Shown here: piece by piece, positions 52,264-61,344 of the stretch
Layout: each line of letters starts with the position of its first letter
How positions within the stretch are numbered: position 1 is the stretch's first letter
Assembly: GCF_008000895.1 (NCBI RefSeq)
Contig: NZ_CP042823.1
Span: forward strand, 5,044,501-5,108,500
Direction: 5' to 3'
Origin: Methylobacterium sp. WL1
GTDB taxonomy: Bacteria > Pseudomonadota > Alphaproteobacteria > Rhizobiales > Beijerinckiaceae
DNA: 64,000 nt
Translations under genes and position numbers: made by a program
Notes under the pieces: model-generated
Databases searched by the model: none
What the model was told of the DNA's origin: nothing
Seen by the model: the letters and a program-made list of their open reading frames with translations, nothing else

Positions 52264-53991
52264 TTAGGGCTGGTAGCTTGCGATGAATTGCAAAAGGTCA
52301 TCCGCTGGTATTGGCCGGCTGATGAGGTAGCCCTGCACGTCGGTGCAGCCTTCATCGCGAATGCGCTGCATTTGCTCCGGCGTTTCGACGCCTTCGGCGA
52401 CCGTGGTCATGCCCAGGCTCTTGCCGAGGCCTGCGATCGCCCGGATGATTGCGTCCCCATCGGGCTTGCCCGACAAGTCCTTCACGAAGGACCTGTCGAT
52501 TTTGATCTTGTCGAATGGGAAGCTGCGCAGGTAGCTCAAAGACGAGTAGCCGGTACCGAAGTCGTCCATCGAGACGCGTACCCCGAGCTCACGCAGTCGA
52601 TGGAGCGTCTGCAAGGTCCTCTCACTCTCCTGCAAAAGGACGCCCTCGGTGATCTCGACCTCCAGCCGCTTAGCCGACAGACCTGAGCTGGCGAGTGCCG
52701 AGATGATCGTCTCGACCAGCCGGTCACTCTTGAATTGAGCAGGGGAGACGTTCACCGCGACCGACATCCCCGTGGGCCACGTCATCGCATCGCGACAGGC
52801 CTGACGGATGACCCACTCGCCGATCGGCACGATCAGACCGATCTCCTCCGCCAGCGGGATGAAATCGAGGGGCGAGATCATCCCGCGCTCGGGATGCTTC
52901 CAGCGGATCAGGGCCTCGCAGCCAATCAGCCTATCGTCGTCGAGCTGCAATTGTGGCTGATAGTGAAGCTGGAACTCGCGACGCGCCAAGGCTTGACGCA
53001 TGTCGAGTTCAAGTCGGCGGCGCGCCTGCATGCGCGCGTCCATCTCTGGCTCGAAGAACCGGTACGTCCCGCGCCCGTCGAGCTTGGCTCGGTATAAGGC
53101 TAGGTCGGCGTTCTTCAGGAGCTTGTCCGCACTGGTCCCGTCGGCGGGCGCGAGCGCGACACCGACGCTGGCTCCGATCGTCAGGAGGTGGCCTTCGACC
53201 ATGTAGGTCCGGCCGATCAGATCGACGAGGCGCCGGGCCAGCGCCTGTGCATCGGCTGCCCCGCGGATGCCGGTTTGCAGAATGATGAACTCATCACCAC
53301 CGATCCGGGCCACGGTGTCCGTGGGCCTCACGGTCGATCGCAGCCGGTCAGCGACCTTCGCCAGAAGTGCGTCGCCGATCGGGTGACCCAGCGTGTCGTT
53401 GACCGGCTTGAACCGGTCCAGATCGATGAGGAGTAGAGCGCACGCCTCTTCGTTGCGCTGCAAGCGTGCCAGGGCTTCAGCCAGACGTTCTCGCAGGAGC
53501 AGGCGGTTTGGCAGACCCGTCAGTGGATCGAGACGCGCCAACTCGTCAGCGCGCGCCTCGTTCGCCTTGCGGGCGCTCACATCCTCCAGTGTTGCAACCC
53601 AACTTTCACCCGCGACGGAACGGATCTCGACCTGCAGCGTGTGATCCTGGCCCGCCACCTCGAACGAAGCGGACGTTTGGAGGTCGCGTGCGCCTCGCAG
53701 GGCCTCGAAGATTTCTTGCTGCGATTGCGAAGCGCCCGTGCACAGGGCTCGAAGCAATTGCCGTGAGGATAGATTGGCCGTCTGCTCGAACTTCATATTG
53801 TTGAGTAGGCGCTCGGCCGGGTTGGTCATGATAACGACCCGGCCTGAGGCGTGGATTATCAACAGGCCATGCCGTATTACATCGAGATATCGGCTCCAGA
53901 TGAGGTCCGGAGCAGAGTTTGGTTCCAACCAGATCGTAGGTGGCACCATCTTGCGCCGTGAAGCGCCGAAGTGATGCAGATCAGCGCTCAT
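52264..53991 (-). CDS. PAS-like sensor with GGDEF and EAL domains
   Basis: 575 residues. N-terminal PAS-like region (about 30-140), GGDEF domain with intact GGDEF at 231-235 and an I-site RPTD at 222-225 five residues before it, EAL domain with EAL at 359-361, and SMDDFGTGYSSLSYLRSF and IAEGVE-like motif TVAEGVETPEQM. Both active sites look complete, so it could make or degrade cyclic di-GMP. No membrane segment was seen. It is first in a probable operon with the BLUF gene. Confidence 0.94.
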   Translation of the reverse strand: MSADLHHFGASRRKMVPPTIWLEPNSAPDLIWSRYLDVIRHGLLIIHASGRVVIMTNPAERLLNNMKFEQTANLSSRQLLRALCTGASQSQQEIFEALRGARDLQTSASFEVAGQDHTLQVEIRSVAGESWVATLEDVSARKANEARADELARLDPLTGLPNRLLLRERLAEALARLQRNEEACALLLIDLDRFKPVNDTLGHPIGDALLAKVADRLRSTVRPTDTVARIGGDEFIILQTGIRGAADAQALARRLVDLIGRTYMVEGHLLTIGASVGVALAPADGTSADKLLKNADLALYRAKLDGRGTYRFFEPEMDARMQARRRLELDMRQALARREFQLHYQPQLQLDDDRLIGCEALIRWKHPERGMISPLDFIPLAEEIGLIVPIGEWVIRQACRDAMTWPTGMSVAVNVSPAQFKSDRLVETIISALASSGLSAKRLEVEITEGVLLQESERTLQTLHRLRELGVRVSMDDFGTGYSSLSYLRSFPFDKIKIDRSFVKDLSGKPDGDAIIRAIAGLGKSLGMTTVAEGVETPEQMQRIRDEGCTDVQGYLISRPIPADDLLQFIASYQP

Positions 53992-54257
53992 CCCACGAGG
54001 GCCTTCGATTGAGGCTGCCGGGCAGCATATGAGAGGACGAATAGGACACTTATAAGGACGAGTGTTTTAATGTGAGGTGCATGGCTATCGGGATTGTTTG
54101 ATATACCGTTTGTCGCAGCGTACGTTTCGGGCCGTCCGCCGCTGAGCCCATCTGATAGCGCGAAGCGTAGGTGAGCTAAGGCTGCGAGATCGTTCCCTTG
54201 TCTCATTAGGGTTTAGATCGCTGATCAGAAACAGCATGCGTTACCACTCCCCTAAAA

Positions 54258-54271
54258 AGGACAATTGTCCT
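54258..54271. promoter_or_regulatory. Perfect 14-bp palindrome, candidate operator
   Basis: AGGACAATTGTCCT equals its own reverse complement. It is 267 bp from the start of the GGDEF/EAL gene and 230 bp before a small plus-strand frame. The binding protein is unknown. Confidence 0.45.
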
Positions 54272-54280
54272 ATCAATCAT

Positions 54281-54308
54281 ATGTCGGGTATCCGATCGCT
54301 TTCCCGAC
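54281..54308 (+). repeat. Dispersed repeat B, copy 2
   Basis: 28 bp starting ATGTCG and ending TATCCGATCGCTTTCCCGAC. GTCGGGAAAA, the inverse of its right end apart from one base, follows at 54354. Confidence 0.7.
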
Positions 54309-54450
54309 GAGTCGTCCCAACTTTCAGAAGCCCTACCAAACCGGCTCATTTTTTGTCGGGAAAATATGTCGGAATTTCAAACGCCGGTGAAACGCTCGGT
54401 CAGGCGGGCATGTTTGCTTCGAGCCACGGTCTGCCAGAAACCGGACAGGC

Positions 54451-54462
54451 AGCTTTCGGCCA
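54451..54462 (+). repeat. Dispersed intergenic motif A, copy 3
   Basis: AGCTTTCGGCCA preceded by CCGGACAGGC, as in the copy at 776. Confidence 0.55.
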
Positions 54463-54500
54463 GATGCAGCATACACGAAGCGCTGGCCTGAGCGTCTCAG

Positions 54501-54686
54501 ATGGGTAGAATTCATTCAGTCTACATTTGGTCAAGGCGCGTGAAAAGCGGACTTCAGTTAATACGGAAGCTGCCAAAACGGGCAGTTCGCTTTCTATTTG
54601 AGATCAGCGTTGTGTGCCTGGCAATCGTATTGGTGCCGTTCGTCGCAACACCGTCTTTTGCTCAGTCAATAACTAAGAAGAAATAA
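54501..54686 (+). CDS. Possible small secreted or membrane peptide
   Basis: 61 codons: a basic N-terminal region (SGLQLIRKLPKRAVRF), one hydrophobic stretch (EISVVCLAIVLVPFVATPSF) and a possible signal-peptidase site (SFA-QS) only a few residues before the end. No strong ribosome site. It could be a leader-like peptide or chance. Confidence 0.25.
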   Translation: MGRIHSVYIWSRRVKSGLQLIRKLPKRAVRFLFEISVVCLAIVLVPFVATPSFAQSITKKK

Positions 54687-54810
54687 TTTTCCGAAACAAC
54701 GATTATTACAATTATTTTAAGGAAAGCTTTAGCGCTTATCGCGACCGGCGATGAAGGACGTTGCTAGGAAATACATCCGCTGGTCTTGCTTAACCAATTA
54801 CGCTATCTGT

Positions 54811-56934
54811 CTAAATTTTATCAATTTCATGAATAAGATCAGCAAAGTTCTCGATGGGTTGAGGGCGTCCGATGAAGTACCCCTGAACCTCGTCGCAGCC
54901 CGCCTTTGACAAAAATCGCAGCTGCGCCGCCGTCTCGACCCCTTCCGCGACAACACCCATCTTGAGGCTGCGACCGAGACCGAGGACGGCTCGGACAATC
55001 GCCTTCGATTGCGGGTTGGCGTCCATGCTGCTTACGAAGGACCGGTCGATCTTGATTTTGTCGAAGGGAAACGCTTGCAATGTAGCCAGCGACGAATAAC
55101 CCGTACCGAAATCATCCATGCTGATGCGGATGCCCATCGCCTTAAGGCGGCACAGGGTGGCTAGGGCGCGAGATAAATCGTTGATGATCACCGTCTCGGT
55201 GACCTCAAGCTCCAGTCGGGCCGGCGATAGGCCAGTCTCGGCCAGGATTGCGAGAATTCGCTCGGGTAGATCGGTCTGAGAAAACTGCCGGGGGGACAGG
55301 TTGACCGCAATTTTGAGCGGCCGGACCCAGCCTGCCGCTTCGCGGCAGGCTGCTCGCAAGACTAGTTCGCCCAGCGGCAAGATCAGGCCGGTTTCCTCGG
55401 CGAGACCGATGAATGTGGCCGGCGCGATCGGTCCCCGTGTGGGATGGGTCCAGCGGGCGAGGACTTCGAAGCCGACGATTTCGCCCGTGTCGCTCCGAGC
55501 CTGAGGCTGATAATGTAGGGCGAGCGTCTCGCTCGAAATTGCATGCCGCAGGTCGCTCTCGAAACTGAGGCGCTCGGCGGCCCGATCGTCGAACCCAAAT
55601 TCGAAGATCCTGAAGGTGCCGCGCCCGTCCGCCTTCGCCTGGTATAAGGCGAGATCGGCGCGCCGGAAGACCGTCTCGCCATCCGTGCCGTGCTCGGGTG
55701 ACAAGGCGATACCCACGCTGACGCCGACCTCGACGGATTGTGCGCCGATGAGCGTCGGCACTCGTACCGCGGCGACCAGACGAGCAGCTAGATCGGATAC
55801 CGCTCCTACGCGGTCGACTTCGGAAACAAGCACGGCGAACTCGTCTCCGCCCAGGCGCGCGACCAAGTCGCCGATCTGAACAACCTGGTTCAGACGGCCG
55901 GCCATCTCCCGTAGCAACACGTCGCCTGCCAGATGACCAAGCGTGTCGTTGACCGCTTTGAACCGGTCGAGGTCAAGAAAAAGCACCGCGCACCCGCCCC
56001 CACGCCACCGCATGTCGTCGAGCCGCTGGTTCAGGCACTCGTGAAACAGAGTTCGGTTAGGCAGATCCGTCAAAGCATCATGGCGCGCCATGTGCGCGAT
56101 GCGCCTCTCGTTCTGCTTGCGCTCTGTAATGTCGGTGAAGGTGCGCACCGCGCTACCGTCTGGCAGCGGCACGGTCCTTATTTCCAGGACGGTGCCGTTC
56201 GGGCGCTCGCGCTCATAGGTCTGCGGCCGCGACTCCAGGCCGCCGCTCGCAACCCAGCGCTGGAAACCCGGATCAGATTTGCGGAAATCGTCCTGCTCCT
56301 GCTGATAGCGCACGACCGTCGAGAAGCTCGGATTCGACTGCATCAGTGCGGCGGGCAGTTCCAGCAGTTCGATGGCACGAGCGTTACAGACCTGCACGAT
56401 GCCGTCGGCGTCGACCATGAGCAGTCCCTGATCCATCGTGTTCAGGGTGTTCGTTAGCAGCGTGCTGGTCTCCTGAAGACGCTGCTCAGTGCGGCGGATC
56501 TCGGTGACGTCCAGCACCGTTCCGAACGTCACGACGGATGTACCTGCCGCATTGCGGTCGCATCGACCTCGCACAAGCAGTACGCGGACCTCGCCGCTCG
56601 GCTGAACGATCTTGGCTGGGTATTCAAACCGGGTGCCAGCGGCGACGTGGTCGGCCAGCAGCGCCAGGACCCGCGCGCGATCCTCGGGATGGTAGGCCAT
56701 CAGTACCGGTTCGCGCGTGATCTTCAAGTCTTCCGCGAAACCGAAGATGCGGCGCGCCTCGTCCGAGAAATAGCCAAGGCCGGAGATTTGGTCGAATTGC
56801 CAATGACCCACATGGGCCATCTCTTCGGCCAGGACCAACAAACGATTGGCCTCGACGAGGGACGTCCGCACCTGAGCGGCTTCCCGCGTGGGAGGCGCGA
56901 CCACATCGCCTGATTGCGAGCTAGAAATCAGCAC
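54811..56934 (-). CDS. Dual PAS protein with GGDEF and EAL domains
   Basis: 707 residues. PAS with PAC at about 30-146 (EEMAHVGHWQFDQISGLGYF), a second PAS at about 155-270 (TMDQGLLMVDADGIVQVCNA), GGDEF at 362-366 with no RxxD I-site before it (QIGD instead), and an EAL domain in which the signature reads EVL (490-492) with SMDDFGTGYSSLATLQAFPF and GVVAEGVETAAQL. Both domains look active, but cyclase feedback inhibition may be absent. No membrane segment. Stands alone. Confidence 0.93.
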   Translation of the reverse strand: MLISSSQSGDVVAPPTREAAQVRTSLVEANRLLVLAEEMAHVGHWQFDQISGLGYFSDEARRIFGFAEDLKITREPVLMAYHPEDRARVLALLADHVAAGTRFEYPAKIVQPSGEVRVLLVRGRCDRNAAGTSVVTFGTVLDVTEIRRTEQRLQETSTLLTNTLNTMDQGLLMVDADGIVQVCNARAIELLELPAALMQSNPSFSTVVRYQQEQDDFRKSDPGFQRWVASGGLESRPQTYERERPNGTVLEIRTVPLPDGSAVRTFTDITERKQNERRIAHMARHDALTDLPNRTLFHECLNQRLDDMRWRGGGCAVLFLDLDRFKAVNDTLGHLAGDVLLREMAGRLNQVVQIGDLVARLGGDEFAVLVSEVDRVGAVSDLAARLVAAVRVPTLIGAQSVEVGVSVGIALSPEHGTDGETVFRRADLALYQAKADGRGTFRIFEFGFDDRAAERLSFESDLRHAISSETLALHYQPQARSDTGEIVGFEVLARWTHPTRGPIAPATFIGLAEETGLILPLGELVLRAACREAAGWVRPLKIAVNLSPRQFSQTDLPERILAILAETGLSPARLELEVTETVIINDLSRALATLCRLKAMGIRISMDDFGTGYSSLATLQAFPFDKIKIDRSFVSSMDANPQSKAIVRAVLGLGRSLKMGVVAEGVETAAQLRFLSKAGCDEVQGYFIGRPQPIENFADLIHEIDKI

Positions 56935-57292
56935 GATGAGGAATCCATCGACAGCACGTCAGAATGACGATGCCGCGACGACACTTCAATACCATTAACG
57001 CCGCGATCGATCTCGACGTATTTCGGCACTAAGTATCGGTGGGACTGCTTGCATTTCTCGCTCTTAGACGAGTCCAATGCCACGGCCGCTGTGACAAAGG
57101 GTGAGGTCCAGTCAAGGTCCTCGCCGCGGGCAACCCACGAACTCAGATTGTCGGGGCAGACCGGAACAACCCGGCCCGCAGCGGGACGTCGCTGACGGTA
57201 TCCTGCTCCGCAAAAAATTATTGATTGGCCAAGCGTGCAAAATCGCCGCGAATAAGGTTAAGGTTTCCTTACCGAGCTAGTGAGGATCCCTG
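56935..57292. other. Divergent intergenic region before the FeeM-like gene
   Basis: 358 bp between the divergent GGDEF/EAL and FeeM-like genes. No gene, hairpin with T-tract or clear operator was found; promoters of both genes are expected here. Confidence 0.4.
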
Positions 57293-58048
57293 ATGTCGAC
57301 GATCGAAGCCATGCGCCCGCAAGGACTCAAGGCGCGCGCTGTGTCCCTGCTTGAGCGCATCACGTATCGTCGCGCCATCGATACCGAAGACCGCGAAGCG
57401 ATTTTCCGCCTCCGCTACGAAGCCTACCTACGGGAGGGCGCGATCACCGCCCGGGCGGATAAGCGTTTCACCGATGCCGTCGACGAGCAGAAGAACGCAT
57501 TCATTTACGGTGTATACGTCGATGGCGCGCTCTCGGGGTCGATCCGTCTCAACATCACCCTGCCATACGCGAGTGCCCTGCCGACGACCGCCGTGTTCCC
57601 CGACATCATCGAGCCGATGATCGATGCCGGCTGCATCATCGTCGACCCCACCCGGTTCGTCGCGAATCTCAACCTTTCGCGCCGCCTGCCGGAATTGCCC
57701 TACTTGACACTGCGACTCGCGTGGCTGGCAATGGAGCATTTTGAGGGCGAGTACATCCTGCTCGCCATCCGCCCCGAGCATCGTGCCTTCTATCGCCGTT
57801 ATTGGAGTGCGACAGAACTGTGTGAGGCTCGACCTTATCCGAAGCTCACGAAGCCGGTAGGCCTGTCAGTCGTGAACTATCTGGACGTGAAGAAGACCGT
57901 CGAGGCCCGGTATCCCTTCCTGGCGTCTACCGATGCAGAGCGCGCAAGCCTGTTTGCGTCAAATTACACTCCGGTGGAGACTGATGACACCCTCACCAAT
58001 ATTTGGCAGATCGAGCCGGCTCGAGTGGAGCGCAACTTCAGCGTTTAA
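57293..58048 (+). CDS. FeeM-like N-acyl amino acid synthase (GNAT/LuxI-fold acyltransferase)
   Basis: 251 residues. The N-terminal motif YRRAIDTEDREAIFRLRYEA is shared by acyl-homoserine-lactone synthases and FeeM, followed by DKRFTDAVDEQKNAFIYGVY, SGSIRLNITLP, and DAGCIIVDPTRFVANLNLSR. FeeM-type enzymes transfer acyl chains from acyl-carrier protein to an amino acid such as tyrosine. The LuxI-type specific residues are not evident, so an N-acyl amino acid product is preferred over an AHL. An MFS transporter gene follows after 9 bp. Confidence 0.8.
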   Translation: MSTIEAMRPQGLKARAVSLLERITYRRAIDTEDREAIFRLRYEAYLREGAITARADKRFTDAVDEQKNAFIYGVYVDGALSGSIRLNITLPYASALPTTAVFPDIIEPMIDAGCIIVDPTRFVANLNLSRRLPELPYLTLRLAWLAMEHFEGEYILLAIRPEHRAFYRRYWSATELCEARPYPKLTKPVGLSVVNYLDVKKTVEARYPFLASTDAERASLFASNYTPVETDDTLTNIWQIEPARVERNFSV

Positions 58049-58057
58049 GGGAAGCGA

Positions 58058-59242
58058 TTGTCCAGACGGCTCAACACGCCGGTGAATAACCGACGATGGC
58101 TCATGCTGACCGTCCTCTTCATCGCGCGGTCGGCCATCGCCTATCAGTTCGAGTCGATCGCGGCCGGATCCTTCTCCCTGACGGAAGGCACGGAACTGGG
58201 CTTTGCGCAGCTCGGCCTTCTGATCGGCTGCCACATGCTGCCCGGTATCGTGCTCGCTCTGCCGGGCGGTCTGCTGGCCCAGCGGTTCGGGAGCAAGCCC
58301 ATCGTCCTCATCGGCTTGGGTCTGATGGTGGTTGGCGCCTTGACGATGGTCACCATAGAGGTGCCAATGCTGTTCGCCGGCCGCATCATCAGCGGTGCAG
58401 GCGGGGTTCTGCTGAACGTCGTACTCACGCGGATGGTTACGGACTGGTTCGCCGGTCGTGACGCCGTGCTCGCCTTCAGCATCTTCGTAGCAAGCTGGCC
58501 CCTCGGCATTGCGCTCGGGCTCGTGACATTGCCGGCGACCGGCATCGTCTATGGTTGGAGCGGCATCGCAATCGTGAGCGCGCTGCCAAGCCTCCTCGCT
58601 TTGGTCCTCGTACATTTGTTTTACCGCGACCCACTTCAGCACGTTGATATGCGCTCTGCCGCAACTGCAGGGCTAAGAGTGCGCGATTACGCGCTTGCTA
58701 CGGGCGCCGGCGCCGTCTGGGGCCTCTACAACGTGTCCCTTGTCATCTTCGTGTCGGCGGCCCCCGACCTCTTTCTGGCGAACGGTTACACCCTGGCCAA
58801 CGCCAGCTTCATCGCGAGTGTCCTTGGCTGGGTGCTCGTCGTCGTGCTGCCCGCGGGTGGCTGGATCGCGCAGCGCGTGGCGCGTCCTGTAGCCTTCACG
58901 GTCGCGAGCCTCATGCTCGTTGCCAGCGCGGCCGTCGCGATGGCGCTTGGTCCCCAGACGATCGTCGCCTTCGTGGTCCTGGCCGTGATCTTCGGGCTGC
59001 CGGCGGGGCTGCTACTGGCGCTTCCGGGTGAGTTGCTCTCCGCGGACAGTCGCGCCGGCGGCATGGGGATGTTCTATCTAAGTTTCTACGTATCGATGAC
59101 GGGCCTGCCGGCGGTCGCCGGTCTGATCCGCAATGTGACGCACACCGTTGCGGGTCCGGTTCTATTCGGGGCGTGCATGGCCATGCTTGCGGCCCTTGGC
59201 ATGCTCCTGCTAGCACCGCATCGTCAGACGGTCGCAGTCTAA
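58058..59242 (+). CDS. MFS transporter, probable export partner of the FeeM-like enzyme
   Basis: 394 residues from TTG 58058, with AAGGGAAG upstream. Twelve hydrophobic segments. MFS signatures: GGLLAQRFGSKPIVLIGLGL between segments 2 and 3, and FAGRIISGAGGVLLNVVLTR. It belongs to the CynX/NimT-like group of small MFS proteins. Coupling to the acyltransferase gene suggests export of, or resistance to, its product (inference). Confidence 0.88.
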   Translation: MSRRLNTPVNNRRWLMLTVLFIARSAIAYQFESIAAGSFSLTEGTELGFAQLGLLIGCHMLPGIVLALPGGLLAQRFGSKPIVLIGLGLMVVGALTMVTIEVPMLFAGRIISGAGGVLLNVVLTRMVTDWFAGRDAVLAFSIFVASWPLGIALGLVTLPATGIVYGWSGIAIVSALPSLLALVLVHLFYRDPLQHVDMRSAATAGLRVRDYALATGAGAVWGLYNVSLVIFVSAAPDLFLANGYTLANASFIASVLGWVLVVVLPAGGWIAQRVARPVAFTVASLMLVASAAVAMALGPQTIVAFVVLAVIFGLPAGLLLALPGELLSADSRAGGMGMFYLSFYVSMTGLPAVAGLIRNVTHTVAGPVLFGACMAMLAALGMLLLAPHRQTVAV

Positions 59243-59518
59243 TGGAAGCATGGGCGGGGGAGTCATCTTGCTCAATCGCTAGGCGGAGGTGTCCACCAGC
59301 GGCCGAGACAGCCTTGATCAATATTTCAGTGGCGGAGACGCGAAATCCTTTCCGAACCAGTGCGCTTACTTGCGCGGCGGTCGCAGCTAGATCGCCGCTG
59401 CGATTGTTGGCGCACGAGCGACCGCTTTAGAGCACTACAAAGCCTGCTCTGGATGACAGAGTTGGGTCGCTAGAAGCTCGTCCGCTTTTCGGGCGGCTCG
59501 TCTCCGAAGCAGACAGAC

Positions 59519-59530
59519 TGCTTTCGGCCA
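59519..59530 (+). repeat. Dispersed intergenic motif A, copy 4
   Basis: TGCTTTCGGCCA, preceded by GTCCGCTTTTCGG (near 59480) and CCGAAGCAGAC (near 59505), which together can pair as a hairpin. It abuts the left end of the IS3-family element at 59536. Confidence 0.55.
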
Positions 59531-59573
59531 GACTATGACCTGCCCGGTATTTTGGACCGAGCCGATTGAGAGG

Positions 59574-60480
59574 CTACTGCATGGTGGCGGCCATGGGTAG
59601 CCGGAAGGCCAGGTCCGGGAAGGTGACAGGCGCGGGCGGCCGATAGCCCAAGGACGAATGCGGTCGAACGCGGTTGTAGGTATTCTGCCACATGCCGATC
59701 ACGGTCTGTGCCTCCTTGAGCGAGTAGAAGATCTCTTGGCGTAGGCACTCGTCCTTCAGCTTGCCATTGAAGCTCTCACAATAGCCATTCTCCCACGGCG
59801 ATCCTGGTGCGATGTACTGGATCTGCGGGCCGGTTTTGGCGACCCATTTCCGCAAAGCCTTCGAGATCATCTCTGGGCCGTTGTCGCAGCGGATGTTGTC
59901 GGGGATGCCATGCAGGCAATATCGCATCGGCCAGCGCCTCGATCACACCAGACTGCTGATGCGCCTCGCGACCTTTAGCGCCAGGCAGGCGCGACTGTGC
60001 TCGTCGATCAGCGTCAGGATACGCAGGCTTCGCCCGTCATGGGTCTGGCCCTGCACAAAGTCGAAGCTCCAGACGTGATTGCGATGGAGAGGCCGCAGCC
60101 GTACGCAGGAGCCATCGTTCAACCAGAGACGGCTGCGTGGTCGATGCTTTTGGGGACCTTGAGCCCCTCACGACGCCAGATCCGCTGAACCCGGTCTTTC
60201 CCCACCTGCCAGCCCGCTGCCTGCAGCAGTGCGGTGACGCGGCGGTAGCCGTAGCGTCCGTACTCGGACGCCAAGGCGATGATGGCGCGGGTCAGCGCAT
60301 CCTCGTCAGCTGGTACCGTGGGCACGTAGCGTTGCGTGCCTCGGTGCTGGCCGACGATCCGGCAGGCGTGACGCTCCGAGAGGCCGTACTTCTCCTGGAT
60401 GGCGTCGACTGCCTGCCGGCGTCGCTCCGGGGCTATAAGTTTCCCGAGGCGACATCCGCCAGCACCTGCTTCTCCAGGGA
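59574..60480 (-). pseudogene. IS3-family transposase OrfB with several frameshifts
   Basis: Recognisable pieces in three frames: YVPTVPADEDALTRAIIALA and RVQRIWRREGLKVP; then, after a lost base near 60152-60155, HRPRSRLWLNDGSCVRLRPL and HVWSFDFVQGQTHDGRSLRI; then, after changes near 59935-59945, LHGIPDNIRCDNGPEMISKA, ENGYCESFNGKLKDECLRQE and RPHSSLGYRPPAP. The DDE residues are all present but never in one frame. Confidence 0.85.
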
Positions 60481-60714
60481 CAAGTCAGCCACGAGCCGGC
60501 GCAATCGAGCGTTCTCGCGCTCCAAATCCTTCATCCGACGGGCCTGGTCGATTTGCAGGCCCCCGTACTCCTTGCGCCAGCGATAGTAACTCTGCTCGGA
60601 GATCTCCGCCTCCCGGCACGCTATCGCCAAACTCTTACCCTGGGCCGTCTGCACCTCAATCTGGCGCAGCTTCAGCACCACCTGCTCCGCACCCGTCTTC
60701 TGACCTCGCTTCAT
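60433..60714 (-). CDS. IS3-family transposase OrfA
   Basis: 93 residues: HTH region GAEQVVLKLRQIEVQTAQGK, REAEISEQSYYRWRKEYGGL, and a zipper (MKDLERENARLRRLVADLSL). Intact, typical of IS407-like elements. Confidence 0.9.
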   Translation of the reverse strand: MKRGQKTGAEQVVLKLRQIEVQTAQGKSLAIACREAEISEQSYYRWRKEYGGLQIDQARRMKDLERENARLRRLVADLSLEKQVLADVASGNL

Positions 60715-60780
60715 GTCCAGCTCCTTCAGTCCTGGCTGATCCTCTCAATCAGCCCGGTCCAAAGCCAGCCGGTCAGGTCA

Positions 60781-61344
60781 GTCTAGTGCTAGATTAGAGC
60801 CAATGACTTCGTTCCAGAATGGAACATGATCTCAGATACGGCTTGTCATTTCCGGCCTTCGCCACGCCGCTGCGGTCGAATGCGCCGTGCCCGTCCCGCG
60901 GGCGGGCAACCGGATCAATGCATCCCGGAGATGCCGATACTCTGAAGGTGGGACGCTGTATCCAGCTCCCTCGTCGGGAGGAGCCGAAGGTGGGGATTGG
61001 CGCAGACGGGAACCCACCGCACCTGATCGTTCACCACCATGTCCGTCTCCTCCCCGCGCGGCGGAGGCGAGAGCGCAACGCTCGGAGCGCGTTGGATGGT
61101 CGTAGCCCGAGCGCGAGGAAGGATGCGCGCCGATGCAGAGCCCGAGGCGCGGTCCTTAGATCGAGCGCCGCTCAAGCAGAAAGGCCTCGTCCCGCGGGAT
61201 TGCACCCGGGGTTTTGCGGCGATGTCGCTTCTGCGCTTGATCTTCGTCTACGAGCAGGAAATTCAGCCGGACCCGTTACTCGAGCCCCTATTCTGCCAAG
61301 CCCCGTAACCGTCCACAGAAACGGCTCTTGCTCACTTTGCGTGG
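60781..61344. other. Non-coding or degenerate DNA between IS remnants
   Basis: No supported gene; open frames are GC-driven and mutually overlapping. It separates two transposon remnants and probably represents decayed sequence. Confidence 0.45.

Larger units (their letters stand above)
53992..54810. other. Long intergenic region upstream of the GGDEF/EAL-BLUF genes
   Basis: About 820 bp, partly A+T-rich. It holds a perfect 14-bp palindrome (54258-54271), repeat B copy 2 (54281-54308), a motif A copy (54451-54462), and one weak small frame (54501-54686). The promoter for the minus-strand gene starting at 53991 must be in its left part. Confidence 0.5.
59536..60780 (-). mobile_element. IS3-family element (IS407-like), degenerate
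   Basis: 1,245 bp with terminal inverted repeats TGACCTGCCCGG (left) and TGACCTGACCGG (right, opposite strand), matching again at TTTGGACCG and GATTGAGAGG. OrfA is intact (60433-60714); orfB has several frame disruptions. No clear target duplication was found. Confidence 0.85.
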
